Shown here one piece after another: positions 18,941 to 28,435 of a stretch of 52,721 nt of DNA (the stretch's first letter is position 1; each line of letters starts with the position of its first letter). The stretch comes from Porphyromonadaceae bacterium COT-184 OH4590. Its GTDB lineage: Bacteria; Bacteroidota; Bacteroidia; Bacteroidales; Paludibacteraceae. Under the pieces are notes generated by a model, which made no database searches, had not been told where the DNA came from, and saw nothing but the letters and a program-made list of their open reading frames with translations. A program made the translations under genes and the position numbers. The stretch lies in assembly GCA_000768855.1 (NCBI GenBank), contig JRAN01000031.1, positions 1-52,721 of the forward strand. The letters are read 5' to 3'.

Positions 18941-19438
18941 ATGAGTTTATTGACACCCGATATTGGGCTACTGTTTTGGATGCTTGTCTGCTTTGGCATA
19001 GTATTTTTTGTACTTGCCAAATTTGGCTTTCCTATCATTGTAAAGATGGTCGAGGAACGTAAAGCGTTTATCGACAACTCATTAAACTCCGCAAAAGAGG
19101 CAAACGAACGACTTGCAGGTATAGTCAAAGAGAGCGAGGACATAATCAAACGTAGTCGCGAAGAAGAAGTGCGCATACTCAAAGAAGCTAACGAGATAAA
19201 AGCAAAAATCATAGCCGATGCCAAGCAACAGGCTCAGGTTGAGGTTGCCAAGATGATTGCCGAAAGCAAACTCGCTATCGAAAAAGAGAAAGAGAAAGCA
19301 ATGAACGAAATCAACAACGCCATTGCCGAAACATCTATATCTATTGCCGAGAAGATAATGAGAAAACAACTCGACAAGGGCGACGAGCAAAAGGCATTTG
19401 TAGATAAACTAATTTCAGAGGCACAATCAGCTGCATAA
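18941..19438 (+). CDS. atpF: ATP synthase Fo subunit b
   Basis: The 165-residue protein has one N-terminal membrane helix (DIGLLFWMLVCFGIVFFVLAKF) followed by a long charged coiled coil (about residues 35-160). This is the standard layout for the peripheral stalk. It lies 131 bases after atpE and seven bases before atpH. Confidence 0.96.
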   Translation: MSLLTPDIGLLFWMLVCFGIVFFVLAKFGFPIIVKMVEERKAFIDNSLNSAKEANERLAGIVKESEDIIKRSREEEVRILKEANEIKAKIIADAKQQAQVEVAKMIAESKLAIEKEKEKAMNEINNAIAETSISIAEKIMRKQLDKGDEQKAFVDKLISEAQSAA

Positions 19439-19445
19439 TAAGGTT

Positions 19446-19979
19446 ATGGAACAGAGCAAAATATCTACTCGTTACGCAAAAGCTATCTACGAATATGCCT
19501 CTGAAAACGGCGGAGAGGAGCGTCTTTACGCCGAGTTTAGCACTCTCGTAGCTCACTTTGTGACACTACCACAGATGAAAGGGTTACTCGACAATCCCAC
19601 TGTAGAGAAGTCGAAAAAGCTATCGGTACTCATTGCAGCAGCAGGAGAGGATATTTCGCCCGTATGCCGGCGCGTGCTCGAACTGATAGTAAACAACGAC
19701 AGAGTGGATTATGTCTACTCCATAGCCCTGATGTACGAAAAAATCTATAAGCGGGCTAAAAACATCGTTTCGGTAAAACTGCATAGCACCACAACGATAG
19801 ACGACAGCACCCGCAAGGCTTTGGAAGGTCTTATAGCAAAGGAGGGGCAGAGTATAGAGTTTGTGGGTCGCACGGACGAGAGTCTTATAGGCGGTTTTGT
19901 CCTCGAAATAGAAGACCAACGTCTCGATGCCTCTATAAGCAGTCAGCTAAACGAAATAAGACTCGAACTGCTAAGGTAG
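19446..19979 (+). CDS. atpH: ATP synthase F1 subunit delta
   Basis: The 177-residue protein joins the peripheral stalk to the top of F1. The N-terminal helical domain starts ISTRYAKAIYEYASENG. The C-terminal domain includes VSVKLHSTTTIDDSTRKALEGL and the family signature VGRTDESLIGGFVLEIEDQRLDASISSQL. Length and position are normal. Confidence 0.96.
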   Translation: MEQSKISTRYAKAIYEYASENGGEERLYAEFSTLVAHFVTLPQMKGLLDNPTVEKSKKLSVLIAAAGEDISPVCRRVLELIVNNDRVDYVYSIALMYEKIYKRAKNIVSVKLHSTTTIDDSTRKALEGLIAKEGQSIEFVGRTDESLIGGFVLEIEDQRLDASISSQLNEIRLELLR

Positions 19980-20096
19980 AGAGTGTGTATTATGACTTTG
20001 ACTATTTAACTTTTAATCAATTAAAAATAGAAAAACAAAAAGACAAACACAAGATTTGTATTTGTCGGTTACAATCAAAAAGTTTAAAAAAATATT

Positions 20097-21674
20097 ATGC
20101 CGAAAATAAAAGTAAGTGAAGTATCAGATGTGCTAAAAATGCAACTCGAAGGTATTGATACACGAGTAAAATTTGAGGAGGTAGGAAAAGTCCTTCAAGT
20201 CTCCGATGGCGTAGCACGCATATTTGGTCTGAGTAATGCTGAAAGCGGTGAGTTGCTCGAGTTCGAAAACGGCGAAATAGCCGTAGTAATGAACCTCGAA
20301 GAGGACAATGTCGGAGCCGTACTTTTGGGCAATACAAGCAATATAAAAGAGGGCGATATAGTAAAACGCACTCGCCGTATAGCCTCTATCCCAACAGGCG
20401 AAGGACTTGTAGGACGTGTAATAAATCCACTTGGGCAGCCAATCGACGGCAAAGGCTCTATCGACGGCACTCTGCTCGAAATGCCTTTGGAACGTAAGGC
20501 TCCGGGGGTAATATTCCGCCAACCTGTTAATGAACCGTTACAAACAGGTATTATAGCTATTGATGCAATGATACCAATCGGTCGCGGACAGCGTGAGCTA
20601 ATCATTGGCGACAGACAAACAGGTAAAACAGCTATAGGTATTGATACCATTATCAATCAAAGAGATAATTATCTGGCAGGAAAGCCCGTTTATTGTATTT
20701 ACGTGGCTATAGGACAAAAAGGTTCGACAGTGGCTAACATCGTAAATATTTTGGAAGAAAAAGGAGCAATGGAATATACCACCGTTATCTCGGCATCGGC
20801 TTCCGACTCGGCTGCATTGCGTTTTTATGCTCCGTTTGCGGGTGCTGCTATCGGCGAGTATTTCAGAGATACCGGCAGACACGCCTTAGTTATATACGAC
20901 GATTTGTCGAAACAGGCTGTTGCCTACCGCGAAGTGTCGTTGATACTACGTCGTCCGTCGGGTCGTGAAGCATATCCGGGCGATATATTCTACCTGCATT
21001 CAAGACTACTGGAAAGAGCCGCAAAAATCATAGCAAATGATGATGTAGCGAGTCAAATGAACGATTTACCAGAAGTTCTGAAAGATAAAATTAAGGGAGG
21101 AGGCTCACTTACAGCACTTCCTATAATAGAGACTCAGGCAGGCGACGTATCGGCATACATTCCTACTAATGTTATCTCTATTACCGACGGACAGATATTC
21201 CTCGAAACAGGGCTGTTCAACGCAGGTATCAGACCAGCTATCAACGTCGGCATCTCGGTGTCGCGTGTAGGAGGTAATGCACAAATAAAGGCAATGAAAA
21301 AAATAGCCGGTACACTAAAAACCGACCAAGCACAGTACCGCGAACTCGAATCATTCTCCAAATTTGGTGGCGATATGGATGCCGTTACCAAACGAACCCT
21401 CGACAAAGGACGTAAAAACTCTGCCCTATTGGTACAAGCACAATACAAACCTTATGCCGTCGAAAAACAGATAGCCATAGTATATGCCGGCACCAAAGGA
21501 TTGCTTTTCGACCTGCCAATGGATAAGATAAACAAGTTTATTGATGAGTATCTCAATGTATTGCAACACAAACACAAAGATACTCTCGAACAACTTCAGA
21601 AAGGTATCCTCAACGACGATGTAGAGCGCGTTTTGACCGAAGTAGCAACAAATATAGTGCAAGCATTAATTTAG
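20097..21674 (+). CDS. atpA: ATP synthase F1 subunit alpha
   Basis: The 525-residue non-catalytic nucleotide-binding subunit has Walker A GDRQTGKT (near residue 175). It also has the [16 protein letters not shown] strand, the [17 protein letters not shown] Walker B region and the hallmark [17 protein letters not shown]. It starts 117 bases after atpH. Confidence 0.98.
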   Translation: MPKIKVSEVSDVLKMQLEGIDTRVKFEEVGKVLQVSDGVARIFGLSNAESGELLEFENGEIAVVMNLEEDNVGAVLLGNTSNIKEGDIVKRTRRIASIPTGEGLVGRVINPLGQPIDGKGSIDGTLLEMPLERKAPGVIFRQPVNEPLQTGIIAIDAMIPIGRGQRELIIGDRQTGKTAIGIDTIINQRDNYLAGKPVYCIYVAIGQKGSTVANIVNILEEKGAMEYTTVISASASDSAALRFYAPFAGAAIGEYFRDTGRHALVIYDDLSKQAVAYREVSLILRRPSGREAYPGDIFYLHSRLLERAAKIIANDDVASQMNDLPEVLKDKIKGGGSLTALPIIETQAGDVSAYIPTNVISITDGQIFLETGLFNAGIRPAINVGISVSRVGGNAQIKAMKKIAGTLKTDQAQYRELESFSKFGGDMDAVTKRTLDKGRKNSALLVQAQYKPYAVEKQIAIVYAGTKGLLFDLPMDKINKFIDEYLNVLQHKHKDTLEQLQKGILNDDVERVLTEVATNIVQALI

Positions 21675-22003
21675 AAATTTTGGGGTAGTTTTGAGTTGGT
21701 ATTTTCTTGTTCTTAAACTATATTTAGTTTTGAAAAAAACTGATAAAGGGACAAACAATAGCTAAAACCGCTTACTCTCCATGTGATAGGGGTTAGTCAG
21801 GGATAAATAAAAATGCTAACAAAACAATAAACAACCAATGAAAACCAACGTCCTGTAAGGGCAGTTTAACATTGCGATAACAACCAGCTTAATATTAGTT
21901 TTATTAAGATAAATGAGAGAGGGAATAATTGAAATAACAGCAGCATAGTTGTTTTGTTATTAATTGAAAAAATATTTTGAAAAATAAGGAAGTAGTATAA
22001 AAA
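21675..22003. other. 329-base intergenic stretch before atpG
   Basis: No gene is seen. The only structure noted is a small hairpin at 21888-21908 (CTTAATA, 7-base loop, TATTAAG). The stretch ends in a plausible ribosome-binding region (AAATAAGGAAGTAG) before atpG. It may be a decayed spacer or carry an internal regulatory element. Confidence 0.4.
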
Positions 22004-22882
22004 ATGGCTTCGTTAAAAGAGATAAAAGGAAGGATTAAGTCTGTAAAATCTACACAGAAAATCACTTCGGCAATGAAGATGATCTCCTCTGCAAAACTGC
22101 ATAAAGCTCAAAATATGGTAGAATCGTTTCTGCCTTACGAGCAGCAACTGACGCGTATTCTAAACAGCTATCTGTCGGCTGAAGGGGGCTATACAACACC
22201 TCTTGCCGAGCAACGCGAGACGATACAAAGGGTGGCTCTGGTGGTGGTAACCTCCAATTCGAGCCTTTGCGGTGCATTCAACTCGAACATTATCAGCCTG
22301 TTTGCCAAAACACACAAGCAGTATATCGACAACAACGTAGAGGTAGAGATTTATGCCATAGGCAAAAAGATAGACGACAATATACGCAAAAACTACACCG
22401 ATGTAGAACTTCGAAACGGTTTTAACGAGCTAATCGACCGCCCCGAATTTGCATCATCAAAGATGATTGTTGATAAACTGATAGCCGATTTTTTGGAGAA
22501 AAAGATAGACAAGGTTCATTTCTTGTACAACCACTTTAAGACAACGGCAGTACAAGTACCTACTAATGAGATATTTCTGCCCGTGTCGTTGGAGAGCAAC
22601 AAGCAGGCAACTCATCAACACACTATCGACTATATAGTTGAGCCATCGAGGAATGAGCTATTGGATGTGCTACTGCCTAAGTCGCTACGTACCAAGCTAT
22701 ATTCCGTACTACTCGACTCTGCCGCAGCCGAACAGGCTGCCCGTATGATAGCCATGCAGATAGCTACTGACAATGCCGAAGATTTGCTAAAAGATCTCTC
22801 TATCCAGTTCAATAAACAGCGTCAACAAGCTATTACCTCCGAACTACTCGATATAGTAGGCGGTTCTGAGGCTTTAAAGTAA
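22004..22882 (+). CDS. atpG: ATP synthase F1 subunit gamma
   Basis: The 292-residue rotor shaft has the N-terminal signature MASLKEIKGRIKSVKSTQKITSAMKMIS (written here only as the family hallmark) and the C-terminal partner AEQAARMIAMQIATDNAEDLL. Together these form the central coiled coil. It is the last gene of the operon and is followed by a terminator-like hairpin. Confidence 0.97.
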   Translation: MASLKEIKGRIKSVKSTQKITSAMKMISSAKLHKAQNMVESFLPYEQQLTRILNSYLSAEGGYTTPLAEQRETIQRVALVVVTSNSSLCGAFNSNIISLFAKTHKQYIDNNVEVEIYAIGKKIDDNIRKNYTDVELRNGFNELIDRPEFASSKMIVDKLIADFLEKKIDKVHFLYNHFKTTAVQVPTNEIFLPVSLESNKQATHQHTIDYIVEPSRNELLDVLLPKSLRTKLYSVLLDSAAAEQAARMIAMQIATDNAEDLLKDLSIQFNKQRQQAITSELLDIVGGSEALK

Positions 22883-22906
22883 GATTTAAACTATCAAGCA
22901 ATAATT

Positions 22907-22936
22907 AAAGAGCTATTCTTTATGGTAGCTTTTTTA
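22907..22936 (+). terminator. Terminator of the ATP synthase operon
   Basis: A 9-bp stem with one G-U pair (AAAGAGCTA / TAGCTTTTT) and a 10-base loop is followed by T residues, 25 bases after the atpG stop. It lies just before the convergent methyltransferase gene. Confidence 0.65.
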
Positions 22937-22944
22937 GTTGTACA

Positions 22945-24105
22945 TTAGACTTTTTCACAACGTAATATTACCTTACGACTATCTGCTAAGGTTGTGGCAA
23001 ACCAATATTCATCGCCACCATCGCGTAATTTCAGTCGATTACGAATAGAGTCAACATCCGATGGAAAATTACGAATAGCAAGGTTAGCCGAATGACCAAC
23101 AAGAGGTTTTATATCTTTTTTACCAAAACCATGAATAGAGAGCAACCGAAAACAGCGACCAGGGAAGTCAGGCACAAGCACATCACTAGTGTACAAATGA
23201 GTATTAATATGTAGTTTCTCTAAATGAAACCGTCTGCCAATGCTCTGAAATGCCCCTGCTTTCAGTATGGTTGGATTAGGTTCGTAGATATATTTTTGGG
23301 GATTGGCTGCAATAGGCACTCGTTGTTTTTCGTCATCGAGATAAAAAGTAAAAAGTGATGTGCCGTCTGCACAGTATATCAATGGAGTCGATACGTTAGC
23401 TTGTAGCACTAGTAACAACTCTTTACACTCTCCTGCAAAAGCAACTACATGTACCTCTTTAACACATTGTTGCAAGGAGTTGAGAGAGGTAATAGCCTGA
23501 TACAAATCGAGCATAGGCGACAGTTTCACCAAGGTAACAGTCGATTTTGTAAGCAGTAAATGTATAATTTGCGTTATATCAGGTTCACAATGGTGCAATA
23601 ATACGGTTTTGTGTCCTGTATTGCTACGACGAGCCGGATCAATAAATATTAATTCTGCATGAGACATATTTTTTAGATACTCTACCGAATCAGCACAAAT
23701 AATATCGGCTTGTATGCCTAAAACAGAGAAGTTATGGCAAGCCAGACGGCAAAGTTCTTCGTTTTGCTCTACATAAACCGATTTTTGGAAGTATGGAGCA
23801 ATAAATGAAAAATCGACTCCAAAACCTCCTGTAAGATCAACCATATAGTTGGTTATTTGAGGCAAAAGAAGTTTCACCAAATTAGCTTTGTAACGTGCTG
23901 CCTCCTCTCCGGAACACTGCTCCAACGATAATCGGCGAGGATAAAGCAATTTGTCGTTATCTGCCCATACTGGTACTTTGTGTCTTAATCGTTGCCAACC
24001 GTCTATTTGTCTAAGTATGTATTCAGCTTTGCTATCGCCTGCCAAACGCAAAGCAAGTTCATAAATATTATCATTACGATGAGCAATTATAAAATCGTTA
24101 GACAT
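22945..24105 (-). CDS. SAM-dependent methyltransferase with THUMP-like domain
   Basis: The 386-residue protein has the class I SAM-binding motif NYMVDLTGGFGVDFSF (about 86-101), the acidic adenosine-binding strand KSVYVEQNEELC and the catalytic-site-like FIDPARRSN (about 155). Its C-terminal ~130 residues fit the THUMP-like domain found in Bacteroidota and Gram-positive relatives (FQSIGRRFHLEKLHINTHLY, ending RDGGDEYWFATTLADSRKVILRCEK). DPAR-type active sites occur in RNA and other base N-methyltransferases, so RNA methylation is likely. The exact substrate is not known to me. Confidence 0.85.
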   Translation of the reverse strand: MSNDFIIAHRNDNIYELALRLAGDSKAEYILRQIDGWQRLRHKVPVWADNDKLLYPRRLSLEQCSGEEAARYKANLVKLLLPQITNYMVDLTGGFGVDFSFIAPYFQKSVYVEQNEELCRLACHNFSVLGIQADIICADSVEYLKNMSHAELIFIDPARRSNTGHKTVLLHHCEPDITQIIHLLLTKSTVTLVKLSPMLDLYQAITSLNSLQQCVKEVHVVAFAGECKELLLVLQANVSTPLIYCADGTSLFTFYLDDEKQRVPIAANPQKYIYEPNPTILKAGAFQSIGRRFHLEKLHINTHLYTSDVLVPDFPGRCFRLLSIHGFGKKDIKPLVGHSANLAIRNFPSDVDSIRNRLKLRDGGDEYWFATTLADSRKVILRCEKV

Positions 24106-24164
24106 AGAGTAGTAAAATTATAATTTGTTGGATTAAACTGTATATAACAATTCTCTTTGAAATA

Positions 24165-24172
24165 CAAAGATA
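24165..24172 (-). promoter_or_regulatory. -7 element (TATCTTTG) of the methyltransferase gene
   Basis: The minus-strand octamer TATCTTTG matches the Bacteroidota consensus about 60 bases upstream of the methyltransferase start. It suggests separate transcription from the U32 gene upstream. Confidence 0.55.
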
Positions 24173-24230
24173 AACAAAAGTTATAAGCGAAAACTAAATT
24201 ATACAATACCAGAAATTTTTGTCTAATAAT

Positions 24231-26054
24231 CTAAACCTTATAGACTCTCATTTCACATACCTTACAATCGAATTCGAGGCGCAGGCGTGTGGAAGCATGT
24301 GTAAGAAAAAAAGGCTCTTTGTACTGATTATTTGCTTTCTGTTCTTCTCTGGGACACCAACCCATCGAATATTTGATACAGTGGCGCGTAAACATCAATG
24401 GTACATCAGTCTGTGGCTTTAGCTCAAAGGCAGGTTGCAATACTTCGGTGTGGTGTTGAGAATAAAATGTTCGTGCCTTGCTGTTGGCAACATTGCCAAG
24501 ATAATTAAGTTTTGGCTCAGGAAAAGCGTGAGTGGTGGATGTGTGATGAACCTCCTCACGCGGATGATTTTTAAGGCGTTCGTTGAGTAATCCTTCTGTG
24601 AGTTGTCTTCGCCATCGCGATAGCAACGATGCAGGGATAAACCAATTGTGGCTTAGATGCAACCGCACATCTGTAACAACAAATATTGTCTGCCCTGTTT
24701 TACTAAGATTAGCCACAATGTTATTGGTCTGTTCTTTTTGAGCAAGCTCTTTTTCGATGATATGTGTCAGTTCATAACTATAACCTGCCTCGTCGGTTAT
24801 TACCAGACGAAAACCTTCGGATATATCATATATGTCTATAAATGAAGCTATTCGGCGTTCGGCTGTCTTTTTAGACAACAATTTTTCAAATGTGTAGTCG
24901 TTATTTCGAAACACCTTTGTACCTTTTTTGATATTAGGCATAGATAGCGGAAAAATGCGGTTGCCCTCTACTCTATTTATGTGAATGCCCTCAAGTTCAC
25001 CTATGCAGTTGAAAAAACATAGCCCATCACCGTTATTGAGTGCAGTTTTCAGTGAAAGTATAATATGTTTCGATGCAATATCAAGCACAAAACCTACCTC
25101 TTCTCCGATTGATTTAGGTGTATCCACCGACCAAACATTCTGTTTCCGTCCATATAGAAAATAGTTGGTAAAGCCACGATTGAATGTTTTTTGCAGATCG
25201 GGAGTGAAATCGACTTTACTCTGCCCCACTGAAGCCCGCTTATATTCGGTACGATAGCTCAGTATCTCGTCGATTCGACTCCGATATAGCGATACTGTGT
25301 TTTTAAGATAAGACAAATCTTTGAGCCTGCCCTCTATCTTGAACGATCTTACTCCAACATCCATCAAAGCCTCAAGATGCTCTATCAGATTGAGGTCTTT
25401 CATCGAAAGAGCGTATTTATTTTTGACTACTATCCTACCCTCACTATCGACAATATTGTAGGGCAGTCGGCATGGTTGCGAGCAAGTACCACGGTTGGCA
25501 CTACGCCCTGTAAGCACATTACTAAGATAGCATTGTCCGCTGTAAGATACACACAACGCTCCGTGCACAAAAACCTCAAGTGGCACTGTTACTTTACTCG
25601 CTATCTCGGCTATCTCACCAATTGTCAACTCGCGAGCTAATACTATTTGAGAAAACCCTGCCTGTTCCAAAAACATAGCTTTGTCTGCCGTACGGTTGTC
25701 CATCTGAGTGCTTGCATGAAGAGCAATGGGTGGTAGAGAGAGTTGCAATATACCCATATCCTGAATAATGATGGCATCGGCTCCTGCCTCATATAGTTCA
25801 TGGATAAGCCTATTGGCCTGGGTTAAATCCTTATCCTCAAGGATAGTATTCATTGCTACATAGACACGAGCATGGTATTGGTGAGCAAAACGAGCAAGTC
25901 TAGCTATATCATCTATATTATTACTCACAGATGCTCTGGCACCGTACATAGGAGCACCGATATATACAGCATCGGCGCCATGCAGTATTGCCTCAATGCC
26001 ATAATCAGCATTTTTGGCAGGAGCAAGTAATTCTATTTTATGTCTATGTTTCAC
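24231..26054 (-). CDS. U32 family protein, RlhA-type, with DUF3656-like C-terminal region
   Basis: The start is GTG at 26054 (no nearby ATG), which gives 607 residues. The N-terminal TIM-barrel-like half opens IELLAPAKNADYGIEAILHGADAVYIG. The family signature cysteines lie in CVSYSGQCYLSNVLTGRSAN...GTCSQPC (spacing Cx6C x15 Cx3C, about residues 166-195). The C-terminal half, with a final CPREEQKA and DCKVCEMRVYKV, fits the long U32 group. Although named peptidases, E. coli RlhA and TrhP of this family hydroxylate rRNA or tRNA cytidine/uridine using an iron-sulfur cluster and prephenate-derived oxygen chemistry. At ~600 residues with the extra domain, this one is nearest RlhA (23S rRNA C2501 hydroxylation). 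That assignment is by length and architecture only. Confidence 0.85.
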   Translation of the reverse strand: MKHRHKIELLAPAKNADYGIEAILHGADAVYIGAPMYGARASVSNNIDDIARLARFAHQYHARVYVAMNTILEDKDLTQANRLIHELYEAGADAIIIQDMGILQLSLPPIALHASTQMDNRTADKAMFLEQAGFSQIVLARELTIGEIAEIASKVTVPLEVFVHGALCVSYSGQCYLSNVLTGRSANRGTCSQPCRLPYNIVDSEGRIVVKNKYALSMKDLNLIEHLEALMDVGVRSFKIEGRLKDLSYLKNTVSLYRSRIDEILSYRTEYKRASVGQSKVDFTPDLQKTFNRGFTNYFLYGRKQNVWSVDTPKSIGEEVGFVLDIASKHIILSLKTALNNGDGLCFFNCIGELEGIHINRVEGNRIFPLSMPNIKKGTKVFRNNDYTFEKLLSKKTAERRIASFIDIYDISEGFRLVITDEAGYSYELTHIIEKELAQKEQTNNIVANLSKTGQTIFVVTDVRLHLSHNWFIPASLLSRWRRQLTEGLLNERLKNHPREEVHHTSTTHAFPEPKLNYLGNVANSKARTFYSQHHTEVLQPAFELKPQTDVPLMFTRHCIKYSMGWCPREEQKANNQYKEPFFLTHASTRLRLEFDCKVCEMRVYKV

Positions 26055-26078
26055 TTTTTGGTAGTTTTACAAGTGTTA

Positions 26079-26115
26079 TGTCCTGATTTCTTTTGTAAAT
26101 ATTTTTCTCAGGACA
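26079..26115. other. Inverted repeat between hydrolase and U32 genes
   Basis: TGTCCTGA (26079-26086) and TCAGGACA (26108-26115) are perfect inverted arms separated by 21 bases. They lie 25 bases upstream of the U32 start codon on the minus strand and downstream of the hydrolase gene. Weaker pairing may extend outward. It could be a terminator for the hydrolase transcript, a leader structure or an operator. Confidence 0.5.
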
Positions 26116-26190
26116 GACATAATTAACACACTTAATTTTCGGTTCAAATTATGAATTTATTTCTTTTGTTTTATTAAAATATACAATGGA

Positions 26191-27156
26191 TTATATAAAC
26201 GTTTCTGCTCGCTTCCAAAAGGTATTTAGTTCTTTTGCCAGTTCTTCTGCAATCTGCATTGGCAGGGAATGAGTGGTATGTTTCCAAACTTTACAGGTAA
26301 CCTCAGGAATGAATTTTGCAGATTTTTCAGCCATTTTACCTGTAATTGGAGAAGTATCTGCAATGGCAACATATACAGGGAATGTCCATTTTTCAAGTTC
26401 TTTTCTCGATAAGGTTTTAGGAGAAGGTAAAGCAGATACATAATACTTGGCGGCAGCTTCAATCATTTTAGACAGGTTATCTTTTGAGTTGGTAATATCA
26501 GATATATTTTCTCCTGAAATTTTAGCCAATCCTGTCTGGCGAATGGATTGAGGCAGGAAGCTAAGACTGCTAATAACTGCCCAAAATAAAACAGACAGAG
26601 ACAGGGGATTTAATGCAATAGCCGGTTCTAACAGGCTAAGACTGGCTATTCTTTGAGAATGTTGATTGGCAAAGTTTGCAGCATAACCTCCTCCGAAAGA
26701 GTGTCCGACCAAATGAACTTTTTCTATATGTAACCGATTCATTATTTCCTCTATCCAGAGGAAAACATCAGCTATATTTTTCAACGGAACATCTTGAACA
26801 GATCTTCCGGCATCTCCTAAAAAATCAATTGCATAAACATTGTGATATGTTTTGAACCAAGCAAGATTGTCCCGCCACATAGGAGTACCAGAGCTATGAC
26901 CGGGTAAAAGCAATACGGGAGGTAAACGGTTTGCAGACGGATTTTCCCAATAGCAGACACATACCTGACCAAAAGAAGTCTTTAAGTTGTAGATTTGTTT
27001 TGGTGTCTCAATCTTAGCCATAATTTGACTGTAAAACTTTTCATACTCTTTCTTGCCGGAGTTGGTTTTAAAATATCCAATACCTGGTTTGAAAATAACC
27101 CGGGCAATATAAAGTGCAAAAAAAACAAATAGTAATCCTAAAATAATGAAACACAT
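26191..27156 (-). CDS. Membrane-anchored alpha/beta hydrolase
   Basis: The 321-residue protein has an N-terminal hydrophobic anchor (FIILGLLFVFFALYIARVIF, no obvious cleavage site), so it is probably tethered to the inner membrane. The fold shows the oxyanion segment LLPGHSSGTPMW (about 84-95) and the nucleophile elbow GHSFGGG (Ser about 154). The acid is probably in VAIADTSPIT and the base His in KHTTHSLPM. It is related to serine esterases and haloalkane-dehalogenase-like enzymes; the substrate is unknown. It has its own promoter and is separated by about 136 bases from the U32 gene downstream. Confidence 0.85.
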   Translation of the reverse strand: MCFIILGLLFVFFALYIARVIFKPGIGYFKTNSGKKEYEKFYSQIMAKIETPKQIYNLKTSFGQVCVCYWENPSANRLPPVLLLPGHSSGTPMWRDNLAWFKTYHNVYAIDFLGDAGRSVQDVPLKNIADVFLWIEEIMNRLHIEKVHLVGHSFGGGYAANFANQHSQRIASLSLLEPAIALNPLSLSVLFWAVISSLSFLPQSIRQTGLAKISGENISDITNSKDNLSKMIEAAAKYYVSALPSPKTLSRKELEKWTFPVYVAIADTSPITGKMAEKSAKFIPEVTCKVWKHTTHSLPMQIAEELAKELNTFWKRAETFI

Positions 27157-27214
27157 TTTCCTTAAATAATTCGGTTAAATATTAGATATTTTTGTTGTTT
27201 TTTAATTTTTTGAG

Positions 27215-27222
27215 CAAAGTTA
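27215..27222 (-). promoter_or_regulatory. Promoter of the hydrolase gene (-7 TAACTTTG)
   Basis: The minus-strand octamer TAACTTTG is preceded at 19 bases by TTGC (minus strand, at 27242-27245). This is the spacing typical for Bacteroidota -33/-7 promoters. It lies 59 bases before the hydrolase start. Confidence 0.6.
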
Positions 27223-27673
27223 AGTATAAATTTTTATTTTTGCAATTATATTTAAACCTCTCTCATAAACACTTAACTTTCAATTATATTTGCAAATACC
27301 GTGTATTTCACATTCTTTAATATTAAAGTAAAAGTAATATTAGAGTACACCTTTGCTTTACCAACTACACATCTCATAGTTCTCAAAAAAAATCCTCTAT
27401 TCCATTAATATAATTGTTCCTTGAAGCAGGCTCAATTTCTCCACAGTATCGGTTTTTCATTTAAAATTATAGGCAATAACTAATTAAGTAAATACAATTT
27501 GTAACTATTGTAAACTTTTCTATGGCAAATTTAGCTTGTGAAAAAGTATGCTTATACAAAATGTTCATTTCGTATAACTTGTATTGCTATTTATTGATAA
27601 TAGTTTGGAATACTAAAGTAAAAAATAATAGCATATGTAAAAAACCAGACTGCTTAGGACTTAGCACATCCAA
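27223..27673. other. AT-rich intergenic region with two palindromes
   Basis: No convincing gene is present. Two perfect palindromes were seen: TATTTGCAAATA (27287-27298) and CTTTAATATTAAAG (27315-27328). They may be operators or chance in AT-rich DNA. The region also lies downstream of the minus-strand ClbS-like gene; no T-run hairpin terminator was identified. Confidence 0.4.
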
Positions 27674-28216
27674 CTATTTAATACTTAAGTTATTTTTGTG
27701 TTTTTTAATTTTCTTAATTGCCCAATCATAATGGCTATATGTGGCAGATACACAATAACTTCCCAAACTCGTGGTACCTGTCCATTTAAAATATTTATTT
27801 GTAAATAGCTGTTCGTTGTCGAAAGTGTCTATCAGCCTCATCACATCGGCATGACTTTGTGCCAACAGTAAAAAGGCATCTTCCAACGATGTACTTTGAT
27901 GCTTTTGCCAAAAAGCGACATTCATTTCACCGTAAGTTTTCCAATTGTATGGAGAGGGTAAAAACGGCTGTGTTTCTCCCGATGTATTTGATTCTATCCA
28001 TTTGAGCAATAGCTGATGCCACTCGTAAAGATGTACTAAAACATCGCGGATATTTTTGTCTCTATGCCAATGGGCTTCTTTAAGATTTTCGTCATTAACA
28101 AAACCGAATGGCATAGTAAGTTCATCTCTATTTATAGAGTCAATTAATTTTATTATTTTGTCATATCCTATGTTTGATGAGCTGATTAGATCTTCTTTGG
28201 TGTTTGGTCGTGCCAT
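27674..28216 (-). CDS. ClbS/DfsB family four-helix bundle protein
   Basis: The 180-residue protein starts MARPNTKEDLISSSNIGYDK. It has the family blocks NIRDVLVHLYEWHQLLLKW (His in the second helix), LPSPYNWKTYGEMNVAFW, and GTTSLGSYCVSATYSHYDWAIKKIKKH at the end. The fold is the DinB-like four-helix bundle. The family includes ClbS, a cyclopropane hydrolase that protects colibactin producers, and DfsB; most members have no known substrate. There is no colibactin-like pathway here, so self-resistance is not implied. No partner gene is adjacent. Confidence 0.85.
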   Translation of the reverse strand: MARPNTKEDLISSSNIGYDKIIKLIDSINRDELTMPFGFVNDENLKEAHWHRDKNIRDVLVHLYEWHQLLLKWIESNTSGETQPFLPSPYNWKTYGEMNVAFWQKHQSTSLEDAFLLLAQSHADVMRLIDTFDNEQLFTNKYFKWTGTTSLGSYCVSATYSHYDWAIKKIKKHKNNLSIK

Positions 28217-28240
28217 AATTATAATTATTTCTAATGTTAT

Positions 28241-28354
28241 TTAATCGGGATATGAATCTTAGTTAATACTGTTTTAGGATTCTCTTCGGAATACCCTATA
28301 CACTCTTCGAAAGGCATTCCATAGCGAATTTTGTATTTGAAATACGATTGTTAT
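28241..28354 (-). pseudogene. Remnant of a GyrI/effector-binding-domain-like protein
   Basis: The minus strand between the ClbS-like and T9SS genes encodes a convincing C-terminal tail: KYKIRYGMPFEECIGYSEEN, then PKTVLTKIHIPIK and a TAA at 28241-28243. An in-frame TAA lies six codons before KYKIRYG, and there is no start codon. A neighbouring frame reads FVDANNNRISNTKF up to the same point, so a frameshift near 28335 is likely. The ending TKIHIPIK after a P-rich turn resembles the last strand of GyrI-like/AraC effector-binding domains. The family call is tentative; that it is broken coding sequence is better supported. Confidence 0.5.
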
Positions 28355-28435
28355 TAGCATCAACAAAATTATTACATTTTTCTGTGATTGTCAATTTTTA
28401 ATAATATCATATTTTTTACAACATGACCAAAATTC

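Noticed and set aside
27522-27731. 69-codon plus-strand open frame before the ClbS-like gene
   Set aside because: It overlaps the end of the ClbS-like gene on the other strand, has an unconvincing composition and no recognisable domain or start context.
27674-28216. Colibactin-type self-resistance from the ClbS-like gene
   Set aside because: No polyketide or nonribosomal peptide genes are nearby, and the family is broad with mostly unknown substrates.
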